Assembly (NCBI RefSeq): GCF_000600005.1
Contig: NZ_CP007446.1
Coordinates: 1,080,894 to 1,144,893, forward strand
DNA: 64,000 bases
Source: Snodgrassella alvi wkB2
GTDB taxonomy: Bacteria; Pseudomonadota; Gammaproteobacteria; Burkholderiales; Neisseriaceae
Direction of reading: 5' to 3'
The notes beneath the pieces were generated by a model. It was given only the letters and a program-made list of their open reading frames with translations, did not search any database and was not told the DNA's origin. Positions 25,900 through 33,257 of the stretch are shown piece by piece; the first letter of the stretch is position 1, and the number at the start of each line of letters is the position of its first letter. The position numbers and the translations under genes are program-made.

Positions 25900-28743
25900 A
25901 TGCCTCGTTGGATTCATCGTATTACCCCGATTGTTTTAAGTTTAATGGTTGTACATATGGCCAATGCCAACAGTGTGTCAGAGCAGCATAAACCAGTACC
26001 ATTGATTCAAACTAAAATTGAGCGGATAAATAATCAGGTTACAGCACCGGATGATGCAGATTCGCTGCAACGGCGTCTGGCTATTGCTGGCCGTGCCAAT
26101 GATATTTTTACTTTATTTGCCACAGAACTTATTTATTCTCAGGGTAAAACGGATCAGGCTCTGGCCGCAGATATGCGAATGCTTGAGCATACACAGGAAC
26201 CAGATGTGGCTGAACGGGCGATGGAAATGGCTCTTGGCGCAAATAAAATCATCGAAGCGCAAACCATTGCTAATCGCTGGCAGGAAATTGAGCCGACAGA
26301 GACACCAGCCAGACAGCGCCTGATGTGGGAGCTGGCTATCGCCAAAAATGATGTGCCGCAAGTATTGAAAAATGCAGATGCAGTTTTATCTCATGCCAAT
26401 GATTATCAGCTGCGCCGGTTGTTTTTAAAAATGGCACAATTCCGGTTAAATAATCTGGATGCCACTGATGAGTTAAATGCACCGATTCACAAAACAGCAG
26501 TTTTACATCCTGAAATGGCAGAAGCCCTAATTGCCGATGCTATTTATGGTGCAACCGGTGCGCATAAAGAGCAAACCATCAAAGCGTTACAATTACTGGT
26601 TCATCTGGATACCGATATTTTTCCAGCCAGCCAGCTGACACTGAACCTGATTAATCTTAAGCAGCCACAATATCTGCTGGATTTTTACCAGCTAACCGGT
26701 GTGGATACCATGCCAGCTAAATGGCAAAGTCTTTATATAGAATTGCTGATTAAGAATAATCAATTACAACAGGCATATCAAACTTTGCAGCCATTACTTG
26801 AGAAAAGTAAAAGCGCGGATCTGTATTTGCAGGCAGTTTATCTGGCTGTCAGTCAAAAAGCTGCTACAGCTACCATTGCCGGCTATGCAGAGAAAATTGT
26901 AGAACTGGGGAATTCCAATCAGCGAAGTAAAGCGGCCATGATGGTGGCTATGCGCTATTATGATGAACATAATCTGCCGGCTTCCCGTTCGTGGGCGACT
27001 AAAGTCAATGATCCGCAGTTTCTCTTCGATCAGGCACTTATGATGTGCTCAATTGAAGCAGAACAAAAACACTGGAAAGCAGCTCAGCAATGGTTAAATA
27101 AAGCTCAGACAGATAAAACACCGGCAGGTACTTTTTTCAGCGGATCGGATTTGCTTCGTTTACAAACATTTGTAAATAGTTCTTCACTCACTGACCAGAA
27201 ATATGAACAATATCTGAATAGAGTGATTAATGAAGCAGAACATAGTGATGCCAGAACACAGGTAGAAAATGTTCCGCCGTTATTACTCCTTCGTGGGCTG
27301 TTATATGCAGATAAATTTGATGAGCCGGCAAAAGCAGTAGCAGATCTGCGCCGGTTTGTGAAAATGCGGCCTAATCAGATAGAGGGGCTTAATGCACTGG
27401 GTTACACCTTGTTAAGTCTGTCAAAAGATCACTGGCAGGAAGCACAGCAATTGCTGGAGAAAGCCTATGCTCAGAATAACCAGTCTCCGGCAATTAATGA
27501 CAGCCTGGGCTGGGCTTATTTTCTTAATGGTAATGTAGAAAAAGCGCTGCCTTTACTAGAATATGCATATCAGAAGCTGCCGGAAAGTGAAGTAGCTGCT
27601 CATCTGGGGGAAGTTTATTGGCAGCAAGGGCGTGAGGACGAAGCTCGTCAAATATGGGCTCAGGGCTGGCTTAATAAAGCCAGTGATCATAAAATTCTGA
27701 ATCAAATACTAAGTAAACACCAAATCAGACCGAATAGTCTGCCCTTAGCCACAGCAAAGAAGGTAGAAACTCAGGCTGATGCAGATATCTATTTACAACA
27801 GGCAGGAATTTTATTTAGCAACAGAACCAATGAACCGGCTTTGATTGAAAATATTAATAAAGTCATTCAGACCGGTAACAGACTTCAACAAAGTCAGGCA
27901 GCGCTTCTCGCTGCAACATATTACTTTTCTAATCGGGATATGACCTCTGCACGTAAGTGGCTGGATAAAGTAACTGATAGTGAGTTGATCGGAGATAAAG
28001 CCTATCTGATGGGGATGATTGAAGTAACCCAAAATAATATACCGGCTGCAAAGCAATGGTTAGCTCGGATAGATCAGAATAAAGAATCACCCGTTTCTGA
28101 TAATATGCATACCATTGCACTGTCAGTTTATATTGATAGTAAAACCCTCGATCCGAAAGTTTATGTACAAAAGCTGACACAGATGCTAAAGGATGCAGAC
28201 AAAAAAGCTGCTGCATCTAAGGATAATAATACAGACTTAAAAGCATTCCTGCTGTATTCACGAGCAACAGCTTATAGTGAAAAACTGGATCAGCCGAAAA
28301 AGGCAATAAAAGATATTCGTGCTTTTATTGAATTAAAACCTGATGATGCGGAGGGCTATAATGGGCTGGGCTATACTATGCTAAGTATGCCAAAACGCTA
28401 TTGGGCAGAGGCTTTATCGATTTTGCAGCATGCAAGTCAGCTGGATAATGAGTCCTGGGCAATTCAGGATAGTCTGGGGTGGGCATATTATCTGAATAAC
28501 CAGCCTGAAAAAGCGTTACCGCTTTTACGTTCAGCCTATCAGGTTCAGCAGGAAAGTGCCATTGCAGCGCATCTGGGAGAAGTCTTGTGGCAGCAAGGAG
28601 AACAGGAACAGGCGCGACAAATCTGGGCACAGGGATTAGCTAATAAAGACTCTGACCAGAAAGAGTTACAACAAATTTTGAAAAAATTTAATGTAAATCC
28701 GTCTAGTTTGACTACTGCTCCGAAATCACAAAACAATAAATAG
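25900..28743 (+). CDS. Large exported TPR protein, internally duplicated
   Basis: A 947-residue periplasmic or outer-membrane-associated TPR protein. The ATG at 25900 has GGAG just upstream and starts a signal peptide (WIHRITPIVLSLMVVHMANA). Homologues upstream of lolB in Neisseria and Pseudomonas are about 550-620 residues. Here residues about 306-617 and 628-939 are two copies of one unit. Each begins 'ADxYLQ', contains a DSLGWAYxLN repeat (DSLGWAYFLNGN and DSLGWAYYLNNQ), then AAHLGEVxWQQG and ARQIWAQG, and ends PxSL. The family role is not established; the lolB neighbourhood suggests envelope or lipoprotein work. It is followed by a weak terminator and then lolB. Confidence 0.85.
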   Translation: MPRWIHRITPIVLSLMVVHMANANSVSEQHKPVPLIQTKIERINNQVTAPDDADSLQRRLAIAGRANDIFTLFATELIYSQGKTDQALAADMRMLEHTQEPDVAERAMEMALGANKIIEAQTIANRWQEIEPTETPARQRLMWELAIAKNDVPQVLKNADAVLSHANDYQLRRLFLKMAQFRLNNLDATDELNAPIHKTAVLHPEMAEALIADAIYGATGAHKEQTIKALQLLVHLDTDIFPASQLTLNLINLKQPQYLLDFYQLTGVDTMPAKWQSLYIELLIKNNQLQQAYQTLQPLLEKSKSADLYLQAVYLAVSQKAATATIAGYAEKIVELGNSNQRSKAAMMVAMRYYDEHNLPASRSWATKVNDPQFLFDQALMMCSIEAEQKHWKAAQQWLNKAQTDKTPAGTFFSGSDLLRLQTFVNSSSLTDQKYEQYLNRVINEAEHSDARTQVENVPPLLLLRGLLYADKFDEPAKAVADLRRFVKMRPNQIEGLNALGYTLLSLSKDHWQEAQQLLEKAYAQNNQSPAINDSLGWAYFLNGNVEKALPLLEYAYQKLPESEVAAHLGEVYWQQGREDEARQIWAQGWLNKASDHKILNQILSKHQIRPNSLPLATAKKVETQADADIYLQQAGILFSNRTNEPALIENINKVIQTGNRLQQSQAALLAATYYFSNRDMTSARKWLDKVTDSELIGDKAYLMGMIEVTQNNIPAAKQWLARIDQNKESPVSDNMHTIALSVYIDSKTLDPKVYVQKLTQMLKDADKKAAASKDNNTDLKAFLLYSRATAYSEKLDQPKKAIKDIRAFIELKPDDAEGYNGLGYTMLSMPKRYWAEALSILQHASQLDNESWAIQDSLGWAYYLNNQPEKALPLLRSAYQVQQESAIAAHLGEVLWQQGEQEQARQIWAQGLANKDSDQKELQQILKKFNVNPSSLTTAPKSQNNK
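26815..28715 (+). repeat. Coding tandem duplication within the TPR gene
   Basis: Copy 1 spans about 26815-27750 and copy 2 about 27781-28715, each encoding about 312 residues. The match is clear at protein level (for example YLQ...Y near the start, LRRFVKMRPNQIEGLNALGY against IRAFIELKPDDAEGYNGLGY, and ARQIWAQG in both). At DNA level it is diverged, so the duplication is not recent. Confidence 0.8.
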
Positions 28744-28795
28744 CCGGATACCAATTACCGACTTTACTAACTGAATTATTGAGATTTACCGAAAA

Positions 28796-28835
28796 AGCTG
28801 CCGTATGCATCAAGTGTTAACGGCAGCTATTTGTT
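28796..28835 (+). terminator. Possible terminator after the TPR gene
   Basis: A 9-bp stem AGCTGCCGT / ACGGCAGCT with a 15-base loop is followed by ATTTGTTT. The T tract is weak, so read-through to lolB is plausible. Confidence 0.5.
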
Positions 28836-28926
28836 TAATTCTAAAACACAAAATTAACTTTACACAGCTCATACAACTAATTCTGATAATATTACAATAA
28901 TAGACATTATAGATACCGGAACAAGA

Positions 28927-29559
28927 ATGATATATTCATATTTGCGTAAAAAAAATCTTTATCTGGCAGCAGCTATTACCAGCCTGGCTTTAAGTGCCTG
29001 TAGCAGCCTCATACCGGACAGAATAACATTAGCATCAGACTGGCAGGCCGGTAACGAAAATGATGTTTCCGGTTTTGACAGTTCCGGACGTCTGGCCATC
29101 AAAGATCAGGGTAAAGGAAGCTATGCAAATTTTAGCTGGCAGAATACCGGTAGCGTACAAACGATTGAAGTTAAAACACCATTGGGTAATAGTGTAGGGG
29201 TTTTATGTACTGACAGCTCAGGCGTAATTGCAGAAGACAGTAAAGGGCAGGTAATTACTGCAGCCAGTATTGAGGAGTTAAGCCAGCGTATGCTTGGTTT
29301 TGTGCTTCCGTTTGATCACTTGAATCAATGGGTGCAGGGATACTGGATTGCAGATGAACCTTATCAGTTATTGCCCAACGGCAAACTTAAACAGTCTGGC
29401 TGGATTATCCAGCGTCAGCAACAAAACGGAAGTCATAATCCGCGTATTGTACTGTTAAATAATGCACGCTTCGACATCAGACTGGTGTTTGATGAATATA
29501 CAGATACTGATGATAGTGCAAAATCAGCACAATGCGAATTGCGTCAAAGATTATCCTGA
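28927..29559 (+). CDS. lolB: Outer-membrane lipoprotein receptor LolB
   Basis: LolB takes lipoproteins from the periplasmic carrier LolA and inserts them into the outer membrane. It is itself a lipoprotein of 210 residues; the signal peptide ends in the lipobox LSAC (about residue 25). The body has the LolB beta-barrel pattern: GFDSSGRLAIKDQGKGSYANFSW, QTIEVKTPLGNSVG, LPFDHLNQWVQGYWI and the late VLLNNARFDIRLVFDEY. The order lolB-ispE-tRNA-Gln-prs-rplY is widely conserved in beta- and gammaproteobacteria. ispE begins 17 bases downstream. Confidence 0.93.
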   Translation: MIYSYLRKKNLYLAAAITSLALSACSSLIPDRITLASDWQAGNENDVSGFDSSGRLAIKDQGKGSYANFSWQNTGSVQTIEVKTPLGNSVGVLCTDSSGVIAEDSKGQVITAASIEELSQRMLGFVLPFDHLNQWVQGYWIADEPYQLLPNGKLKQSGWIIQRQQQNGSHNPRIVLLNNARFDIRLVFDEYTDTDDSAKSAQCELRQRLS

Positions 29560-29575
29560 TTAATTATTTAAAAAT

Positions 29576-30424
29576 ATGAATAAATCTCCAGCAGCTGATG
29601 CACGGCATTTTCTGGCGCCGGCCAAGCTGAATCTTGATTTGAGAATCGTCGGACGGCGCGCCGACGGCTACCATTTACTTGAAAGCATTTTTACTCTGAT
29701 TGAGCTGTATGATCATATCTGGTTCAGCCTAAATCAGACAGGCTGCATAAAGTTACATACGCCAACTGACGGCATTACTGAAGAACAGGATTTGTGTGTG
29801 CGTGCAGCCCGGTTATTATCCGACCATACCGGTACTAAACACGGAGTGGATATCTGGCTGGAAAAACAGATTCCTGTTGGTGGCGGACTGGGGGGTGGCA
29901 GTGCGGATGCGGCAGTCGTATTAATGGTGCTTAACCGATTGTGGCAGCTTAATCTGAGTAAGACAGAACTATTACAGCTTGGCGTGCGCTTAGGTGCAGA
30001 TGTGCCGTTTTTTATTTTTGGACAAAGTGCATTTGCTCGCGGTATTGGTGAGCAATTAAGCCCGATATCTTTGCCAAAACAATGGTATGTGATTATCAAG
30101 CCTCCGGTGCATGTCAGTACACCGAAAATATTTGCACATAAAGACTTGACACGTGATTCCAAGCCACGGATAATGCCAGACTTCCAAGCAGGACAGCACT
30201 GGCGCAATGATATGCAGAGCGTTGTTTTAGCTGAGTATCCAGCAGTAAAAGCGGCATTTGATGTTTTGGCTGAATACGGTTCACCAATGATGAGTGGTTC
30301 TGGTGCATGTGTATTTTTGTCATTTAATTCTGAAAGTGCAGCGCAAGCTGTTTACAATAAAGTTTCTTGCGCGCATCAGGCATATTGTGTTGCTTCCCTG
30401 ACGAGGCATCCGTTTTATCAATGA
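29576..30424 (+). CDS. ispE: 4-diphosphocytidyl-2-C-methyl-D-erythritol kinase
   Basis: IspE is the GHMP kinase that phosphorylates CDP-methylerythritol in the MEP route to isoprenoids. It has 282 residues. The N-terminal FLAPAKLNLDLRIVGRRADGYH contains the substrate-binding lysine. The GHMP ATP loop is PVGGGLGGGSADAAVVL (about residue 98). The LGADVPFFIFG string and the C-terminal MMSGSGACVFLSF glycine motif complete the set. It is immediately followed by three tRNA-Gln genes and is probably cotranscribed with them. Confidence 0.95.
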   Translation: MNKSPAADARHFLAPAKLNLDLRIVGRRADGYHLLESIFTLIELYDHIWFSLNQTGCIKLHTPTDGITEEQDLCVRAARLLSDHTGTKHGVDIWLEKQIPVGGGLGGGSADAAVVLMVLNRLWQLNLSKTELLQLGVRLGADVPFFIFGQSAFARGIGEQLSPISLPKQWYVIIKPPVHVSTPKIFAHKDLTRDSKPRIMPDFQAGQHWRNDMQSVVLAEYPAVKAAFDVLAEYGSPMMSGSGACVFLSFNSESAAQAVYNKVSCAHQAYCVASLTRHPFYQ

Positions 30425-30434
30425 TGTGTGTAGT

Positions 30435-30510
30435 TGGGGAGTCGTCAAGTGGTTAAGACACTGGGTTTTGATCCCAGTATGCGTAGGTTCGAATCCTACC
30501 TCCCCAGCCA
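30435..30510 (+). tRNA. tRNA-Gln (anticodon TTG), copy 1
   Basis: A 76-base cloverleaf with encoded CCA. The acceptor stem is TGGGGAG with CTCCCCA and G discriminator. The anticodon loop TTTTGAT between CTGGG and CCCAG gives TTG, reading CAA. The T-arm is GTAGG-TTCGAAT-CCTAC. Confidence 0.95.
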
Positions 30511-30529
30511 GTTGCTTGATAAAAAGCAT

Positions 30530-30605
30530 TGGGGAGTCGTCAAGTGGTTAAGACACTGGGTTTTGATCCCAGTATGCGTAGGTTCGAATCCTACCTCCCC
30601 AGCCA
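30530..30605 (+). tRNA. tRNA-Gln (anticodon TTG), copy 2
   Basis: Identical in sequence to copy 1, separated by 19 bases. It also carries an encoded CCA end. Confidence 0.95.
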
Positions 30606-30635
30606 CATTTCGAGCAAATAAGCAGTAAACCCTAT

Positions 30636-30711
30636 TGGGGAGTCGTCAAGTGGTTAAGACCCCGGATTCTGATTCCGGTATGCGTAGGTTCGAATCCTAC
30701 CTCCCCAGCCA
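30636..30711 (+). tRNA. tRNA-Gln (anticodon CTG)
   Basis: It shares the body of the two upstream genes but has a different anticodon arm: CCGGA-TTCTGAT-TCCGG, anticodon CTG, reading CAG. It is flanked downstream by a strong terminator. Confidence 0.94.
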
Positions 30712-30717
30712 ATTCAG

Positions 30718-30750
30718 ATAAGCGTGTAAGTTTACTTACACGCTTATTTA
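30718..30750 (+). terminator. Terminator of the tRNA-Gln cluster
   Basis: A 13-bp perfect stem (ATAAGCGTGTAAG with CTTACACGCTTAT) has a four-base TTTA loop and a T-rich tail. It closes the ispE-tRNA-Gln unit. Confidence 0.9.
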
Positions 30751-31255
30751 ATGTGTAAATGACAAATTGTTATTTTATAGCACGTGCAGATTGCCATAAG
30801 TGATATAATTTGCCATTAATCCCGTACGGAAAACTTCCAATCGGGAAACAAGCAAGTTTGTATAACTGTTTTCACTTTTTGTGATAATTAGCATGTTTAA
30901 GCCTGAAAAATGCAATACAGTTTCAATCCTAGTAATAGAATAGTGTTACTATTTTGTTGTGTTGCTATCAGGTATCGGCAAAATTGATTGATTAAATCTG
31001 TTTTAACCATGATACTTGCAGCTATCAGTATATACAGAATATTTTTCAAAGAGGTGGTCATTGCTTTTGAATTTAAAAGTAACGTAAACGGGTTAACAGC
31101 GAAATGAGCAACGAAATTCATAACGTTGAAAGCCATTACTTGTTTAAATGACAGATACACTACAACCCAAGTGGTGATATGAAAGCTTTGGATTAATGTT
31201 TAATCTACCTCACACAAATCAAACCAAACCAAAACAGGACTCAGGTACAACAGAA
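30751..31255 (+). other. Long leader region upstream of prs
   Basis: About 500 bases lie between the tRNA terminator and the prs start. Reading frames present on the minus strand look spurious. A small inverted repeat (CCCG at about 30822 with CGGG about 20 bases on) lies just after a candidate extended -10 promoter. No known riboswitch is recognised. Confidence 0.5.
30801..30809 (+). promoter_or_regulatory. Candidate extended -10 promoter for prs
   Basis: TGATATAAT is a perfect extended -10 element (TGnTATAAT). No good -35 is seen, as is usual for this promoter type. It would give a prs leader of about 440 bases. Confidence 0.4.
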
Positions 31256-32242
31256 ATGGCAGCATACGACAGTTTGATGGTTTTTACCGGCAATGCGAAT
31301 CCGGAGCTGGCAAATAACGTAGCCAGACACTTGGATATTTCTCTGGGACGTGCTTCAGTTGGAAAATTTTCTGATGGCGAAATTGCAATTGAATTACTTG
31401 AAAATGTACGTGGTCGTGATGTATTTATCGTACAGCCTACCTGTGCACCGACTAACGATAACTTAATGGAAATCCTGACAATGGCTGATGCACTCAAGCG
31501 TGCTTCAGCCGGACGGATTACTGCAGCCATTCCTTATTTCGGCTATGCACGCCAGGATCGCCGTCCGCGTTCAGTACGTGTGCCGATTTCTGCCAAACTG
31601 GTAGCCAATATGCTGTATTCTGCTGGTATCGACCGCGTACTTACAGTTGACTTGCATGCTGACCAGATTCAGGGCTTTTTTGATATTCCGGTAGACAATA
31701 TTTATGCTACCCCCATTCTGGTGCATGATATTGAAAAGCAGCGCATTGATAATCTGACAGTTGTCAGCCCTGATATCGGTGGTGTAGTGCGCGCCCGTGC
31801 CGTAGCAAAAACACTGGGCACTGATCTGGCCATTATTGATAAACGCCGGCCAAAAGCCAATGTGGCAGAAGTAATGAATGTAATCGGTGAAATTCAGAAT
31901 CGTACCTGCCTGATTATTGATGATATGATTGATACAGCAAATACCTTATGTAAAGCTGCATCAGCATTAAAAGAACGCGGTGCAGAACGCGTGCTGGCTT
32001 ATGCTACTCATCCGGTATTTTCCGGAGCGGCGATTGAGCGTATTGCTTCATCAGAAATCGATCAGGTTGTAGTCACTGATACTATTCCTTTATCTGAAGC
32101 TGCACAGAAATGTGATCGGATTCGTCAGGTAAGTATTTCAGGCCTGCTTGCAGAAACTGTACGTCGTATCAGTAACGAAGAATCTGTGTCATATCTTTTC
32201 AATGAAGATGTGGCCATACCGGGAGCAATGTTTCTCCCTTAA
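31256..32242 (+). CDS. prs: Ribose-phosphate pyrophosphokinase
   Basis: Prs makes PRPP from ribose 5-phosphate and ATP for purine, pyrimidine, histidine, tryptophan and NAD synthesis. The ATG at 31256 gives [19 protein letters not shown], matching Neisseriaceae homologues (328 residues). An upstream in-frame ATG at 31196 would add 20 polar residues with no family counterpart. Motifs seen: [28 protein letters not shown] with the catalytic loop, the flexible [12 protein letters not shown] segment and the PRPP loop [10 protein letters not shown]. bL25 follows 62 bases on. A later terminator covers both. Confidence 0.95.
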   Translation: MAAYDSLMVFTGNANPELANNVARHLDISLGRASVGKFSDGEIAIELLENVRGRDVFIVQPTCAPTNDNLMEILTMADALKRASAGRITAAIPYFGYARQDRRPRSVRVPISAKLVANMLYSAGIDRVLTVDLHADQIQGFFDIPVDNIYATPILVHDIEKQRIDNLTVVSPDIGGVVRARAVAKTLGTDLAIIDKRRPKANVAEVMNVIGEIQNRTCLIIDDMIDTANTLCKAASALKERGAERVLAYATHPVFSGAAIERIASSEIDQVVVTDTIPLSEAAQKCDRIRQVSISGLLAETVRRISNEESVSYLFNEDVAIPGAMFLP

Positions 32243-32304
32243 TACCCCCAAGCCGTCTTAAGCTGGTCGCGGCCGATGACGGCATTATTAACTTTGGAGT
32301 AGTT

Positions 32305-32877
32305 ATGTCTTACGAAATTAAAGCAGAAATCCGTGAAGCTCAGGGCACTGGTGCGAGCCGCCGCCTGCGTCGCGAAGGTAAAGTACCGGCTGTATTGTAC
32401 GGCGAAGGTACCGAACCAGTAGCCATTACAGTAGATCATCGTACTTTATGGTACGCACTGGAAAAAGAATCTTTCCATACTGCTATCATCAAACTGGATG
32501 TTAATGGCAAAACCTACGACGTTATTGTACGTGATTTCCAGATGCATCCGTTTAAACAACAAGTACAGCACATTGATTTCCAGGCCGTTGATGCAAATAA
32601 AGCTATCAATATTCGTGTTCCGCTACACTTGCTGAATGCTGCTATTTCTCCGGCAGAAAAATTGCAAAGTGGTCGTGTGTCTCTGCTGGCTACCAGCGTA
32701 GAAGTAAATGCTTTACCGAAAAACATTCCAGCTGTATTGGAACTGGATGTTTCTACCATCAGTGCCGGTGAAATTCGTCACCTGACCGATTTAGTGTTCC
32801 CAGAAGGTGTGACCAGCGTTGCATTAAATCGCAATGAAAATCTGGCTATTGCTTCTGCTACTGGTAAAAACAAATAA
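32305..32877 (+). CDS. rplY: Ribosomal protein bL25 (long CTC form)
   Basis: bL25 binds 5S rRNA in the large subunit. This 190-residue protein is the CTC-type two-domain form rather than the short E. coli form. The 5S-binding domain starts [30 protein letters not shown]; the join to the C-terminal beta domain is near [20 protein letters not shown]. The C-terminal part ends [14 protein letters not shown]. The prs-rplY order is conserved; the pth gene that often follows is not present here. Confidence 0.95.
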   Translation: MSYEIKAEIREAQGTGASRRLRREGKVPAVLYGEGTEPVAITVDHRTLWYALEKESFHTAIIKLDVNGKTYDVIVRDFQMHPFKQQVQHIDFQAVDANKAINIRVPLHLLNAAISPAEKLQSGRVSLLATSVEVNALPKNIPAVLELDVSTISAGEIRHLTDLVFPEGVTSVALNRNENLAIASATGKNK

Positions 32878-32933
32878 GCAGTAAAAAATACCTACATCTG
32901 ATTAGTATTTTACCTAAAAGTAAAATGCCATTG

Positions 32934-32970
32934 AAAACTGAAGTCTGTAGTAACAGACTTCAGTTTTTTT
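32934..32970 (+). terminator. Terminator after rplY
   Basis: A 15-bp stem (AAAACTGAAGTCTGT with ACAGACTTCAGTTTT) has a four-base loop and a T run. It is one of the strongest hairpins in the window. Confidence 0.92.
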
Positions 32971-33184
32971 AAAGTAATGTGAGTAATAATTTCTAAATTT
33001 AAATAATTACAATTTAGCACATATAGCAAAACGTAAAGTTAAATTTGAAAAATCAGAAATAAACGGTCTGCACAAGAAAAATATATAAAAATATTTTATT
33101 TCATTCAAATTACGTTTTATAAAATAAGTAACGCATACTAATTATTTTATAAATATATTAATAACATAAAAAAGTCAAAAATAT
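32971..33184. other. AT-rich spacer between rplY and rnr
   Basis: With the flanks the rplY-rnr gap is about 380 bases, very rich in A and T. No gene is seen; pth, which often follows rplY, is absent. Confidence 0.5.
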
Positions 33185-33226
33185 AAAAAAGCTTTTATCT
33201 GATTCAACACAGATAAAAGCCTTTTT
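33185..33226 (-). terminator. Terminator of rnr
   Basis: GCTTTTATCT pairs with AGATAAAAGC, with A and T tracts on both sides, so it can act for the minus-strand rnr and also in the other direction. Confidence 0.82.
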
Positions 33227-33257
33227 AGAAATTAATTTAATCAATTATAACGCAGCA

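Noticed and set aside
30434..30628. Open reading frame through the tRNA-Gln genes
   Set aside because: It repeats itself because the tRNA genes repeat; it has no coding features.
30435..30711. Three nearly identical 76-base units, looking like a repeat array
   Set aside because: They are complete tRNA-Gln genes with cloverleaf and CCA ends; spacers are short and unequal, so this is not a CRISPR.
30897..31160. 87-codon frame on the minus strand upstream of prs
   Set aside because: Biased toward hydrophobic AT-rich codons, no ribosome-binding site, and it lies in the prs leader.
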